Shown piece after piece: positions 8,774-18,432 of a stretch of 64,000 nucleotides of DNA. The notes under the pieces were generated by a model. It saw only the letters and a program-made list of their open reading frames with translations, had not been told where the DNA came from and ran no database searches. The stretch comes from Roseimaritima sediminicola. GTDB lineage: Bacteria > Planctomycetota > Planctomycetia > Pirellulales > Pirellulaceae. Within the stretch, counting starts at the first letter, position 1, and each line of letters begins with the position of its first letter. The translations under genes were made by a program, and so were the position numbers. The DNA lies in contig NZ_WIAD01000014.1 in assembly GCF_009618275.1 (NCBI RefSeq), positions 44,860 through 108,859 on the forward strand, given 5' to 3'.

Positions 8774-9193
8774 ATGTCGCTGCCCGATCCGGACGCGTTT
8801 CCTTGCGACGATGTCGATGTCGTTATCTTCGATGGGCACTGCGCGTTTTGTCAGTCCCAGGTGCGGAGATTGCATCGCTGGAGCGCCGGTGCAAAGCCGC
8901 TGGCCTACCTCTCGTTGCACGATCCGCGGGTGGCCCAGCGGTATCCGCAGCTGAGCCATGAAGCGCTGATGCAGCAGATGTACGTCGTTTCGGCCGAGGG
9001 CACGGCCTACGGCGGCGCCGTGGCGGTGCGTTATTTGTCTCGCCGCTTGCCGTTGCTGTGGTGGGCCGTGCCCGTGCTGCACCTGCCGGGATCGGCCGGC
9101 GTGTGGCGGTGGCTGTACGGTCAAGTCGCCAAGCGGCGCTATCGCCTGGCCGGCAAGACCTGCGACGGCGACGCCTGCCGCGTCCATCTGTAG
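8774..9193 (+). CDS. DCC-type thiol-disulfide oxidoreductase family (DUF393)
   Basis: A 139-residue protein from the ATG at 8774 (MSLPDPDAFP). The family hallmark FDGHCAFC is at residues 19-26, placing the CxxC pair at 23 and 26 after a beta strand, as in thioredoxin-like DUF393 proteins. The remainder (AYGGAVAVRYLSRRLPLLWW, GVWRWLYGQVAKRRYRL) follows the family pattern, including a hydrophobic middle and a short Cys-containing tail. The frame is open to 8705, but the upstream part lacks family similarity. Members are presumed disulfide reductases; no partner is adjacent. Confidence 0.85.
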   Translation: MSLPDPDAFPCDDVDVVIFDGHCAFCQSQVRRLHRWSAGAKPLAYLSLHDPRVAQRYPQLSHEALMQQMYVVSAEGTAYGGAVAVRYLSRRLPLLWWAVPVLHLPGSAGVWRWLYGQVAKRRYRLAGKTCDGDACRVHL

Positions 9194-9243
9194 AAACCGC
9201 AAAGCCGTAGCTGAAGTCGCCAGACTTTGGACGCTGTTGCCAT

Positions 9244-9292
9244 CTCGGCTGGGACAGCCGAGCTGCTTTGCTGGGACAGCCGAGCTGCTTTG
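9244..9292. repeat. CTCGGCTG/CAGCCGAG hairpin repeat
   Basis: CTCGGCTGGGACAGCCGAG at 9244-9262 is an 8-bp inverted repeat with a three-base loop; the right arm and following CTGCTTTG are duplicated immediately after it. The same hairpin occurs at 34550-34568, and a variant with a TCCT loop is found at about 50391, 50696 and 50941. Confidence 0.8.
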
Positions 9293-9296
9293 CTGA

Positions 9297-9980
9297 TCAA
9301 GGCGATGCGCCCGGCGGCTCGCCCGCCGCTGGGGGCAGACGCGGATCGCGGAAGAATTGGCGGTCGTTCAAACGCGGCCGGTGCGGCGTCGATGGATAAT
9401 GCCCCTCGTAGTAAGGCGGCACCTCATAACCGCTGCCCGGAATGCTGGGATACGGGTTGGGGATCCCGCTTCCATAGCCCGGTGGGTTTCCATAGCCCGG
9501 TGGGTTTCCATAGCCCGGCGGAACCTCGCCGCCGGAATCACCGTCTCCCCGATAGCCACCGTAGCCGACGCCCGGGTAGGGAAAGGGGCCGTAACCGCCC
9601 AGCGGACCGAGGCCTGCCAGGGGGGCTCCCCAAGCGGCGTAGGGCTGGGAATAGGGCCGATACGGGAACCGCCATTCACCATAGGGACGCACTGGGTCGC
9701 CCCATTTTTCGACACGATGGTAATTGTCTGCCGAGGGGCCGAACTGCAGCGAGCTGCGAGCGTGCGTGTATCCGCTGGTGCGAAAGTTCGACACCTGAGG
9801 CGCGTAGGCGGCCGCGGGCTGGGCGTACTGTTCGACTCGCTGGCCGTAGGCGTCGTGCGTGTAGGTAGAGGGCAGGGTCAGCCAGTCGGCGGCCGCAGCC
9901 GCGCCGGGAACCAACACCGACAGGCCTGCGAGGACTGCCGTGGCGAGGCAAAACCGAATCGGACGAGCCATGGAGAACAT
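9297..9980 (-). CDS. Secreted Gly/Pro/Tyr-rich hypothetical protein
   Basis: A 227-residue protein with a clear Sec signal: basic start, hydrophobic core FCLATAVLAGLSVLVPG and a likely cleavage after GAAAAA. The mature part is rich in Pro, Gly and Tyr, with repeated PPGYGN units near residues 155-172 that correspond to a short tandem repeat in the DNA. It also has a Tyr/Pro-rich tail. Two start codons are possible (9980 or 9971); both keep the signal peptide. The composition suggests a surface or matrix protein, possibly disordered. No known domain was recognised and it stands alone between repeats and ribulokinase. Confidence 0.65.
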   Translation of the reverse strand: MFSMARPIRFCLATAVLAGLSVLVPGAAAAADWLTLPSTYTHDAYGQRVEQYAQPAAAYAPQVSNFRTSGYTHARSSLQFGPSADNYHRVEKWGDPVRPYGEWRFPYRPYSQPYAAWGAPLAGLGPLGGYGPFPYPGVGYGGYRGDGDSGGEVPPGYGNPPGYGNPPGYGSGIPNPYPSIPGSGYEVPPYYEGHYPSTPHRPRLNDRQFFRDPRLPPAAGEPPGASP

Positions 9981-10162
9981 GGATTCCCAACATAGTTCAC
10001 GATTTGCGTCCGGGCGGAATCGGGAGAAATTAATTTCCGCGAACGCCCTCCGCCGGGCAAATCAACCCGTACGATCCGCACCATCATGCTAACCGCACCC
10101 CCCAAGCCCGTCGCCCCGACGCAAATGGAATCGATTCCTAAGAACGATTTCGTCTGGCGACT

Positions 10163-11782
10163 TCAGCTACGGACGGGGTGACTGCTCTCTGCGACGATGC
10201 GGGCCCACTGGCGATACTCCTGATAGGGCTGGTCGTAGGCGGCCGTTCGCTCCGGCCGCGGAGCCAGGATGTCGCGCTCCGCTTCGGCGACGCCCGCCAT
10301 CGCGGTCGCGGCGGCGGCGACCGAGTCGAACCCAGAAACCTCTGGTCCGGCGGCCAACATGCCCAGCACGGCCGCACCGGTCGCCGGCCCCTGGGTCGAG
10401 GGATGAACTTCGATTTCGGCATTCAGGACATCCGCATAGACTTCGACGAACGCTCGGTTGTGATGCGGCAATCCGCCGGTGGCGACGAAGCGATCGATCG
10501 GCACCCCGTGCTCCCGCAACCGCTCGACGATCCAGCGCAGCCCGAACGCGGAGGCTTCCATCAGGGCCAGATACAGATGCGCCGGGCCGTGTTCCAGTCC
10601 CAGGCCGGCGAACAGCCCGCGCAGCGAACCGTCCATCAGCGGCGTGCGGCAACCGTTCATCCAGTCCAGACAGCGAACCCCTTCGGCACCGGGCGGCAGG
10701 GCCATCGCCTCGGCCGCCAGCGTGTCGAACGAGTCCAGCCCCAGCAGATTGCGGAGCCAGGCAAAGGCGTCGCCCACGGCGGCTTGTCCGGTCTCGTAGC
10801 CGAACAGGCCCGGCAAAATACCGCCTTCGACAACGCCCGCCACCCCGGGCACGTCGTGCCACCGGCGGCTGTTCAGCATGTGACAGCTGCTCGTGCCCAT
10901 GACCATGACCAACGTCCCGGGATCGGCCGCTCCCACGCCCGGCACCGCCGCATGGGCGTCGATGATTGCGGTCGCCACCGGGGTTCCGGCAGCCAGCCCC
11001 AGTCGCTGGGCCATCGCCGGGCACAGCCTGCCGGCGACTTCGCCGGGAGCACGCATCACGCCGGGCAGTTTTTCGGCGGCCGCGGCAGCCAATTGCGGAT
11101 GCACCGCGGCCAGATAATCCTGCGCAGGATAACCCTCGGCGGCCGACCACATGGCCTTGTACCCGGCCTGGCAGGTCGAACGGGCCAAGCCGTCGGCCGG
11201 GCCGCCGACCAACTGCCACACGAACCAATCCCCGCCCTCGATCCAGACTTCGGCCGCCTCGGCCACCTCGGGCGCCCCTTCGATCGTTTCCAGCATCTTG
11301 GGAAAGAACCATTCCAGTCCGATCGTACCGCCGTAGCGTTTTAAAAAGGGCTCGTCTCGCTGCCGGGCCACCTCGTTCATCCGCGCGGTCTGCTCGAGCG
11401 CCCCGTGATGCTTCCACAGTTTGGGCCAAGCCAACGGCACGCTGCGGAGGCGGTCGACCTGGCACAGCGGCGTGCCGTCGCGGAGCGTGGGCAACATGGT
11501 GCAGCTGGTAAAATCCACCCCGATGCCGACGACCGCCCCGGGTTCAAGCCCGCTGTGCTGTAGCGCCGCCGCGGTGGCTTCGGCGGCGGCGTCCAGCCAA
11601 TCTTCGGGGGCCTGCAGGGCGTATCGCGCCGGCAGCGGTTGGTCGCTCGAGGGCAACGTCGAAACGATCTGGCCGTGCGCAAAAGCGGCCTCGCCCAGGC
11701 CTCGGTGAGCGCCGTCGCGGTCGATCAATAAAGCGCGTACCGATTCGGTTCCAAAATCCAACCCCAATGCGACCTTGTCCAT
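10163..11782 (-). CDS. araB: Ribulokinase, FGGY family
   Basis: A 539-residue carbohydrate kinase. The N-terminal phosphate-binding motif LGLDFGTESVRAL, the strand IGVDFTSCTM and the later MGTSSCHML and FVATGGLPHHNR motifs match L-ribulokinase, which phosphorylates L- (and D-) ribulose and related ketopentoses with ATP. Length agrees with bacterial AraB (about 560). GGAG is placed about 9 bases before the ATG. No AraA or AraD homologue is in the window, so it appears as a single gene; many planctomycetes keep these genes apart. The substrate is assigned by overall resemblance and could be another ketopentose. Confidence 0.88.
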   Translation of the reverse strand: MDKVALGLDFGTESVRALLIDRDGAHRGLGEAAFAHGQIVSTLPSSDQPLPARYALQAPEDWLDAAAEATAAALQHSGLEPGAVVGIGVDFTSCTMLPTLRDGTPLCQVDRLRSVPLAWPKLWKHHGALEQTARMNEVARQRDEPFLKRYGGTIGLEWFFPKMLETIEGAPEVAEAAEVWIEGGDWFVWQLVGGPADGLARSTCQAGYKAMWSAAEGYPAQDYLAAVHPQLAAAAAEKLPGVMRAPGEVAGRLCPAMAQRLGLAAGTPVATAIIDAHAAVPGVGAADPGTLVMVMGTSSCHMLNSRRWHDVPGVAGVVEGGILPGLFGYETGQAAVGDAFAWLRNLLGLDSFDTLAAEAMALPPGAEGVRCLDWMNGCRTPLMDGSLRGLFAGLGLEHGPAHLYLALMEASAFGLRWIVERLREHGVPIDRFVATGGLPHHNRAFVEVYADVLNAEIEVHPSTQGPATGAAVLGMLAAGPEVSGFDSVAAAATAMAGVAEAERDILAPRPERTAAYDQPYQEYRQWARIVAESSHPVRS

Positions 11783-11990
11783 CCGTTTCTGCTCCGTGAA
11801 GTCGTTGTCATGTCGTGGTGTGCGTGCCCATCGCTGGCGTCAGCGGGCGTCATTCTAACACCGCTGCGGTCTCGCGATGGCTACAATGGACACACTCCCT
11901 CCGCCGCGCATCGCCGCGCAAATGCGAATCGTCTCGCGCTCGTCTTGTCCCGCCGTTTGTGTCTCCGTTTACGAACAGAAGTGATACGCC

Positions 11991-14567
11991 ATGCATCGTC
12001 TCTCCCGCACCAACTTCATCCGTTCGAACTGGCTCCCCGGTCTGTGCATGCTCTCGTGCATCACCGTGTGGACCAGCGGTGGTGCAGGCCTGTCGGCGGC
12101 CGAACGGGCTTCGCAACCCGCCGCCGAATCGGCGTCGCCGGCGATCGATGTGCCGGAGGTGCTGGACCCGCACTGGCAGATCGAACTGGTCGCCTCCGAG
12201 CCGGAGTTGGTCACGCCGGTGGCCTGTTGTTTTGACGAACAGGGGCGTCTGCTGGTGATCGAATGCCACACGCACTTTCCGCCCGATGACTACCCGGGTC
12301 CCGACCAGGACCGGATTTACTTGTTCGACGATCCCGACGGCGACGGACGCCTGGACCGGCAACGACTGTTCTACGCGGGCGGCCGGGCGACGATGGGGAT
12401 CACGCCGCTGGCCGATGGCTGGATCGCCGTCTCCACGCGCAGCCAAGTCATTCGCATCCGCGACAGCGACGGCGACGACCGAGCCGACCAGCGCGAAGTC
12501 CTGCTGACGCTGGATACCAAAACCGACTACCCGCACAACGGCCTGGCCGGAATGGTGGTCGGTCCCGACGGTTTGCTGTACGTCAGCCAGGGCGAGAACT
12601 TCGGCGGCGACTATCGCTTGACCGCCGCCGATGGAAGCCAGCAGGTGGGCAGCGGCGAAGGCGGCAATGTCTATCGCATGACGCAATCCGGCGGACGGCT
12701 GGAACGAATCGCGACCGGGTTCTGGAACCCTTTTGGATTGGCTTTTGATCCCGCCGGTCGGTTGTGGACCGTGGACAACGATCCCGATTCCCGGCCGCCC
12801 TGCCGTCTGCTGCACGTGACTCCCACGGGCGATTACGGGTTTCAGTTTCGCTTTGGCCGCGCCGGCACGAACCCGCTGCTCAGCTGGGACGGCGAGTACC
12901 CGGGCACGTTGCCGATGGCCGCGGGAACCGGCGAAGCTCCCGGCTGCCTGGTCGCCCACGGGCCGCATCTGTGGGTGACGGGCTGGGGCGACAACCGTCT
13001 CGAACGCTATCGCCTCCAATCCTCCGGTGCAACCTGCGTCAGCCAGCTGGAAACCGTGGTCCAAGGCGGCGCGGCGTTTCGGCCGGTCGATATCGCGACC
13101 GCACCCGATGGCTCCTTGTACGTGACCGATTGGGCGGACCGCAGTTATCCGGTTCATGGCAAAGGGCGGCTGTGGCGATTGAGCCGACGTGCCGATGCGC
13201 CACCCCTGGCCGGCAACCTGCCGCCGCTGAGCAACGCGGAACAGCGGGCGGCTGAGCTTCGTGAGCCGCGCGGCGTGAACACGAAGGATCGCCTGGCGAC
13301 GTTGGATTCTGCCGATCCGTTCCTTCGCCAAGCCGCCATTGCCGGACTGGTCGCCGGCGACGACCTGCAGGACGTTGCACCGGAGGATGAGCTGACCGCC
13401 TCGCAGCGGCTGGGACTGTTGACGGCGTGGCGGTGGATCGATCTGGTTTCCCCGGATCGGTTGACGGCGGATCAGCGCCGGCGGTGGATCCATGCCGCGT
13501 TTGCCGACGCCGACCAGCGCGTCGTGATGGCCGCTCTGCGATGGGTCACCGAGCGGGGCGATACCACGGCGCTACCGCAGATCGAATCCCTTCTGAACCG
13601 CCCCGGGCTCTCCCCAGAATTGTTTTCAACCCTGCTGGCTGCGATGGCCTACTTGGAAGCGGGACGCGCCGACGGCGGCAAGCACGGCAAGCACATCCAG
13701 GACCGGCTGGCTCGCGTCCTCACCGATCCGGAGCGTTCGATCGAGCTGCGGACGTTGGCCCTGGGCCGCTTGTCACCGACCTTCCGGCGCATCACCCCGG
13801 ACCGGCTGCGCCAGTGGATGCGGGCCAGCGACCACCGGCCGTTCCGCGCCGAGGCCGTGCAGTGGTTGGCCACACGGTCCGACGAAGCCGCGACGAGTGC
13901 CCTGCGAAGCATCGCCGAAGACGCGCAGCTGGATGCTCAGACGCGCGCCGATGCCGTGGCCGCGGTGGCCGCCAGAGCCTTGGAATCGGAAGCTATGAAA
14001 CCGTGGTTGGAAACGTTGGCAGCGCGTGTCGGCGGTCCCGATCAGGAGGCCTTGGCCGGCGAGATCCGGCGGGTCTTGCGAGCTCCCGAGTCGGCGGACA
14101 TCGACACGCCGGAAATCGAACCGCTCAGCCGCTGGGAGGGGTTGGTTGCCCACGGCGGCGATCCCGCGGCCGGTCGCCGAGTCTTCCGGCGAGCCGGTTG
14201 CGTGAACTGTCACGCCTACAAAGGCCGCGGCGCGGACACCGGCCCGGACCTCTCGACCCTGGACGACAACACGAGCCGCCTGCTGGAATCGATCCTCCTG
14301 CCCAGCAAAGAGGTGGGGCCGCTGTACATGCCCTGGCAGGTGCTCACCCGCGACGGCCGGGTCTTGGTGGGATTAAAGGTCAACGGGGGCGGCGTGGGAA
14401 CGAATCTGAAATTCCAGCAAGCCGACGGCAAAACCTTCGAAGTCCCACTAGCGGAGATCGAATCCCAGCGAGCGATCACCAAGTCGATCATGCCCGACGG
14501 CTGGCACGAGCGACTCAGCGTCGCCGAGCTACGAGACTTGATCGCCCTGCTTGGCGGAGACGGCTGA
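11991..14567 (+). CDS. PVC-type heme-binding dehydrogenase with C-terminal cytochrome c
   Basis: An 858-residue secreted protein. After a signal peptide (about 1-40) comes a beta-propeller of the membrane-bound dehydrogenase / glucose-sorbosone type (about 55-400: HWQIELVASEPELVTPVACCFD, LLVIECHTHFP, GLLYVSQGENFGG, SLYVTDWADRSYP). A helical HEAT-like segment follows (about 410-700). The C-terminal domain has the heme c motif C737-V-N-C-H and downstream PDLS and VLTRDGRVLVGL motifs. These proteins are greatly expanded in Planctomycetota and presumed to oxidise sugars or polyols in the periplasm; the substrate is unknown. It is divergent from ribulokinase, with about 208 bases between the starts. 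Confidence 0.9.
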   Translation: MHRLSRTNFIRSNWLPGLCMLSCITVWTSGGAGLSAAERASQPAAESASPAIDVPEVLDPHWQIELVASEPELVTPVACCFDEQGRLLVIECHTHFPPDDYPGPDQDRIYLFDDPDGDGRLDRQRLFYAGGRATMGITPLADGWIAVSTRSQVIRIRDSDGDDRADQREVLLTLDTKTDYPHNGLAGMVVGPDGLLYVSQGENFGGDYRLTAADGSQQVGSGEGGNVYRMTQSGGRLERIATGFWNPFGLAFDPAGRLWTVDNDPDSRPPCRLLHVTPTGDYGFQFRFGRAGTNPLLSWDGEYPGTLPMAAGTGEAPGCLVAHGPHLWVTGWGDNRLERYRLQSSGATCVSQLETVVQGGAAFRPVDIATAPDGSLYVTDWADRSYPVHGKGRLWRLSRRADAPPLAGNLPPLSNAEQRAAELREPRGVNTKDRLATLDSADPFLRQAAIAGLVAGDDLQDVAPEDELTASQRLGLLTAWRWIDLVSPDRLTADQRRRWIHAAFADADQRVVMAALRWVTERGDTTALPQIESLLNRPGLSPELFSTLLAAMAYLEAGRADGGKHGKHIQDRLARVLTDPERSIELRTLALGRLSPTFRRITPDRLRQWMRASDHRPFRAEAVQWLATRSDEAATSALRSIAEDAQLDAQTRADAVAAVAARALESEAMKPWLETLAARVGGPDQEALAGEIRRVLRAPESADIDTPEIEPLSRWEGLVAHGGDPAAGRRVFRRAGCVNCHAYKGRGADTGPDLSTLDDNTSRLLESILLPSKEVGPLYMPWQVLTRDGRVLVGLKVNGGGVGTNLKFQQADGKTFEVPLAEIESQRAITKSIMPDGWHERLSVAELRDLIALLGGDG

Positions 14568-14634
14568 GCGGTTGGGGGGAGGACGGACGAGAGTTCAGGG
14601 TTGGATGGGCGTGCGAGCGTTCGCTGAAGAGTCG

Positions 14635-15058
14635 ATTGCAAATTGCAAATCTCCTGACTCCGGCGGAATCTATGTAGTGCTCGGAACGGTAGAAGACAAT
14701 GTTTTCTCCCCTCTCCCCCGCTGCGCCGCGAGCGTCAGTGAGTGAAGCAGTGGTGGGAGAGGGGCCGGGGGTGAGGGGGCTCGGGTGCAACGGAATGCCT
14801 GTTTGCGCACGCCTTTCCGATTCCCGTACGGTATCGAGACACCGCACTGGTGGTGCCGCTCTGCTGGGCCCAGAGGGACGACACGAATTGCGGTGCCAGA
14901 CTTCCTGTCGCCCTTCCAGGGCTTTTGTTCGTGGTGTTTACGTTTCCCCAGGCTCGCGCCTGGGGCTACCACATGTCGCCACTTCCGTGGCTGCTGCGCC
15001 CCGAGCTTCGCACGCCCTACATAGAATCCGCCGGAGTCAGCAAATCTCAAATCGAGCA
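14635..15058. mobile_element. MITE-like element with 22-bp terminal inverted repeats
   Basis: GACTCCGGCGGAATCTATGT begins the left terminus at 14656-14677, and its near-perfect reverse complement (one mismatch) is at 15017-15038; CAAATCTC-type sequence flanks both outside. Inside are an imperfect CCCCTCTCCC/GGGAGAGGGG palindrome (about 14705-14762) and other palindromes. No transposase is encoded. Parts recur at 27.1-27.3 kb and 44.3-44.7 kb, so this is a non-autonomous repeat. It fills the gap between the heme protein and the lipoprotein gene. Confidence 0.7.
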
Positions 15059-15212
15059 CGAGCACGATTCAACCCCGCCCCTCGCCACTCGCCACTCGCC
15101 CCTCGCCACTCGCCTCCAATCACGCCCCCGGAGGTTGCTATTGCTCCTTCGGCGGGCTTCTTTTACTGTCGCGGGCGAATCGTTTGTTTCTTCAACACTG
15201 CGCGAGGCACGG

Positions 15213-16739
15213 ATGCACGTCAGCGGTACACGACTGCCAGTCCTGGTTGCCCTTACGATGATGGTCGCCACCGTCGGCTGCCGCACTCCCCCGTTCGATC
15301 GCTCGATCCAGGTGAGTCAGCAACCCAGCGAACAAGATCATCGCCGCGACAAGCCGCCCACGCGTTTGGCTTACAGCAAGAAACCCGCCGCGGGTGTTGC
15401 TCCCGCCGGCGCGGCGGCGGCCACCGCGTCGATCGATGACAGCGGCCAGCAACTGACCAGCTCGCTGGCGGCCGCCGGCACGTCGGCGGCCGACGCCGAC
15501 GGTGTGGTCCAGGACAAAGAACTGCTCGAAGCGTTCCGCGATGCGGACCCGGTCATTCGCGATGCCGCTCGCCGACGTCTGGCGGCCACCAAGCAAACCC
15601 AGATCCAGAGCAAACCGCTGCCGGATCTGCCCACCCGCGCCGAACTGGATGCCGATCCCTTTGCCGCCGAACCCGATGCGGTCGCCACCGCCGACGCTCC
15701 GCGGCAAGCCGCTGCCGAAAAGAGCTCGCCGGTCGTGCCCGCTTCGCACAGCGCTCAGGCCGAGCAGGCTCCGGCTGAACGGCCCACTGCGCCGGCCGCC
15801 GCCGAACCGCTGCTCGGCCCCGATTCCACTACCGAACAACTGGCCGCCGACGAAGCCAAAGCAGCTCGGCCGTCGTCAGCCGAGGAAGCGAAACCTTCCC
15901 AGCCCGCCGCCGACGACGCCAAAGCAGCTCGGCTGTCCTCAGCCGAGGAAACGAAGCCTTCCCAGCCCGCCGCGGACGAAAATCCCAGCTCGGCCGCCAG
16001 CCTCGAACGATACAGCGACCAAAAGCTGCTGGCCGAACTGGCTCGGCGCTGGCAGACCATGCCCGAAGACCTCGACGAACCGGGCCAGCTGCGGCACCAC
16101 GTGCGGCGCCGCATGCTACTGTTGCTCGACGGCCGGATCGACGAAGCGGTCGAGCCGATCGACTCGCTCGGCAGCAGCGAGCAGGAGTACCTGCGAAACC
16201 AACTGCTCGCCCTCTGGACGGCGATGGACCCGCAGGGACATCCCGTGCTGCAGCGGCGTTGGTCGACGGCACTACCACACCTGCGCGACGCCACCAAACA
16301 CATGGCGGCCGCCACCGGAACGCTGGAAGTCGGCTCGTTGGCCTTCTGCACCGAAGTCGAATCGTACGGTCGCATCAAACCCTTCGAATCCACGCGGTTC
16401 AAAGCCGGCCAGCAGGTCATCCTGTACAGCGAAGTCGACGGTTTTGCTGCCGAACGGCTCAGCAACGGTTACGAGACCCAGTTCCAGGGCTCCTACGAGA
16501 TCTTCGATCACAGCGGCAAACGCCTGTACCACAAAGTGCTGCCGGCCGACCGTCAGGTCTGCAACAACTACCGTCGAGATTACTTCATCGCCTATCGCCT
16601 GCACCTGCCCAGCCAGTTGGCCGAGGGCCAGTACCGCATGGAATTGACGATGGAGGATCTCAAGGGTGAAAAATACGGCCAGGCCAGCATCGATTTCGAG
16701 ATCAACGGTTCAGTCGCCAAACCGCACGCGGGCAGCTAG
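15213..16739 (+). CDS. Ala-rich lipoprotein with low-complexity repeats
   Basis: From the ATG at 15213, preceded by GAGG, the 508-residue product begins MHVSGTRLPVLVALTMMVATVGC, a lipoprotein signal with the likely lipid-bearing Cys at residue 23. Residues about 45-265 are Ala/Pro/Glu-rich, with near-duplicate blocks KAARPSSAEEAKPSQPAADD and KAARLSSAEETKPSQPAADE. The C-terminal about 230 residues are a compact domain (SDQKLLAELARRWQTMPEDLDEPG, VGSLAFCTEVESYGRIKPF, GQQVILYSEVDGF, YRMELTMEDLKG) seen in planctomycete hypotheticals. The frame is open further upstream through repeats and should not be used. Its last 30 bases overlap the convergent permease gene. Confidence 0.75.
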   Translation: MHVSGTRLPVLVALTMMVATVGCRTPPFDRSIQVSQQPSEQDHRRDKPPTRLAYSKKPAAGVAPAGAAAATASIDDSGQQLTSSLAAAGTSAADADGVVQDKELLEAFRDADPVIRDAARRRLAATKQTQIQSKPLPDLPTRAELDADPFAAEPDAVATADAPRQAAAEKSSPVVPASHSAQAEQAPAERPTAPAAAEPLLGPDSTTEQLAADEAKAARPSSAEEAKPSQPAADDAKAARLSSAEETKPSQPAADENPSSAASLERYSDQKLLAELARRWQTMPEDLDEPGQLRHHVRRRMLLLLDGRIDEAVEPIDSLGSSEQEYLRNQLLALWTAMDPQGHPVLQRRWSTALPHLRDATKHMAAATGTLEVGSLAFCTEVESYGRIKPFESTRFKAGQQVILYSEVDGFAAERLSNGYETQFQGSYEIFDHSGKRLYHKVLPADRQVCNNYRRDYFIAYRLHLPSQLAEGQYRMELTMEDLKGEKYGQASIDFEINGSVAKPHAGS

Positions 16740-18344
16740 ACGCCAGATGATGCCGCCCATCAAGGCGGCATTCAGCACGACGGTGGTCAGAAAGTAGGCC
16801 AGCACCAGCCACCAGTTGCCCTCGTTGGCCGGCATCGAATGGTCGGCGATCAACGTCGCGTCCAGGGGAATCGCGAACACGGCATTGAACGGGCTGGCCG
16901 CTCCCAACCACTGAAACCGCTCGACCGTCGCCGCTGGGAAATCCAGAATCTGCAGCAGCAACGTCAGTGCCACCGGCGCGGCATAAGCCACCAGCAGGAC
17001 CGAGTACGTGGTCATCAGGCTGATGCTGGTTTTGCGCGAAAACACGCTGCAAAACATCGCCACCACACTGTTGGTAACACAGGTCGTCACGACGATCACA
17101 AACATCGCCACCAGCGCCAACCAGTTGCTCCAGAAATCGCTGACCAGGACGCCGCCCAACAGCAGTGGCCACAGCAGAAAACTGGTCAACACCGCCGAGA
17201 CGCGGAAGCCCACAACCAGCTTGCCCCAAAAAATCTGCCAGGGCGTGATCGCCGTGGTTAACAACAGGTCCAGCGTTTGCCGCTCGCGCTCGCCGGTCAT
17301 GCTGCCGGCCAGGAAGACCGGACCGATCAGGATGTTGAAGACCAACACGAACACCGCGTACCAGGCGCAGCGATAGGACTGGGCGAACAACAACCAGGCC
17401 ATCAACGGAATCGCCAGCAGCATGCTGATCTGAATCACCAACCGCAGCATCAACGTGCCCTGGCTGAAGATCTCGCTGTGGATCTCCTTGTCATACACCG
17501 GATTGACGCCGTCGGGCATCAACTGCTGCTTCTTGGGCGGGGCGAACAGACGATCGGGGAACTGATCGCGGTTGATCACCAGGCCCACCGCCCGCTCGGC
17601 TTCTTCTTCCAGGTCCACGACCTCCTTGCCTTCGCTGCCCACGTCCGGCGGGTACAGCATCCGGGCCGCGGCGTTGCCGCACAGCAACAGCACCGCCGTC
17701 AGGCCGTAGGCCGGAATCACCAACATCGCCAGCTTCAAACGCAGCTCGGCGTCGCTTTCGAAGGTTTTCCAGAACAGCACCCCGACCAGCACCAGTGCCA
17801 AGACCGTCAGATAGCTGACCGCCAGCGAGGCGCTGGTCCGTTTAAAGTAACTGCTGGCCGCGATCCCGATCGCGCCGAACAACACCACCGAAACGATCAA
17901 GCCCACGTAGGCGGCAACAACTTCGTACACGCTGACGCCGCCCAGCGGCAGACACAGCACGATGATCGGCAGCGATGCCAGGATCAGCATTCCGATGTGC
18001 GTCAGGGCCGCGATCATCTTGCCCATCACGATCGCCCCGGGACGCAGCGGACTGGCCAACAGCATTTCGTAGGTCTTGCGTTCCTTCTCGCCGGTGATCG
18101 CTCCGGCCGCAAAACTGGGCGCCATCAGCGACGCGATCACGTACTGGCCCAGGAAAAACAAATCAACCAGCTTGCGCGCGGACTGCGGGTTACCGGTCAG
18201 GTCCAAACGCTCCTCGCTGGGCCAGGCGATCAACACGACGACCGCCAGCAACAACTGGTACAGGGCCAACAGCACAAAGGCCCGGCCGGTGCGCAGGTTT
18301 ACCAACAGCTCGCGCTGCAGGACCGGGTTTTCCATCAAATACAT
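16710..18344 (-). CDS. ABC-2 type transporter permease with two homologous halves
   Basis: A 544-residue polytopic membrane protein beginning MYLMENPVLQRELLVNLRTGRAF; an ATG 14 codons upstream is less likely because family members start near MxNPVLxREL. About 12 membrane segments fall in two halves, each with the ABC-2 signature loop: AGAITGEKERKTYEMLLASP in the first and AGSMTGERERQTLDLLLTTA in the second, suggesting internal duplication. It should pair with a separate ATPase, but none is adjacent. It follows the M24 peptidase on the same strand and overlaps the lipoprotein gene by 30 bases at its 3' end. Confidence 0.85.
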   Translation of the reverse strand: MYLMENPVLQRELLVNLRTGRAFVLLALYQLLLAVVVLIAWPSEERLDLTGNPQSARKLVDLFFLGQYVIASLMAPSFAAGAITGEKERKTYEMLLASPLRPGAIVMGKMIAALTHIGMLILASLPIIVLCLPLGGVSVYEVVAAYVGLIVSVVLFGAIGIAASSYFKRTSASLAVSYLTVLALVLVGVLFWKTFESDAELRLKLAMLVIPAYGLTAVLLLCGNAAARMLYPPDVGSEGKEVVDLEEEAERAVGLVINRDQFPDRLFAPPKKQQLMPDGVNPVYDKEIHSEIFSQGTLMLRLVIQISMLLAIPLMAWLLFAQSYRCAWYAVFVLVFNILIGPVFLAGSMTGERERQTLDLLLTTAITPWQIFWGKLVVGFRVSAVLTSFLLWPLLLGGVLVSDFWSNWLALVAMFVIVVTTCVTNSVVAMFCSVFSRKTSISLMTTYSVLLVAYAAPVALTLLLQILDFPAATVERFQWLGAASPFNAVFAIPLDATLIADHSMPANEGNWWLVLAYFLTTVVLNAALMGGIIWRLAARVRFGD

Positions 18345-18432
18345 AAGGCCAACGACGCCCCACTCAGACCGCGTAAGGGTAGACAAGCCGAATGATTATA
18401 GAGCATCGTCGGCGGCGGCTCAGGATGGGGCT

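Noticed and set aside
11850..13493. 547-codon frame antisense to the heme-binding dehydrogenase
   Set aside because: The opposite strand carries signal peptide, propeller motifs and CVNCH; this frame has none and starts in a different gene's leader.
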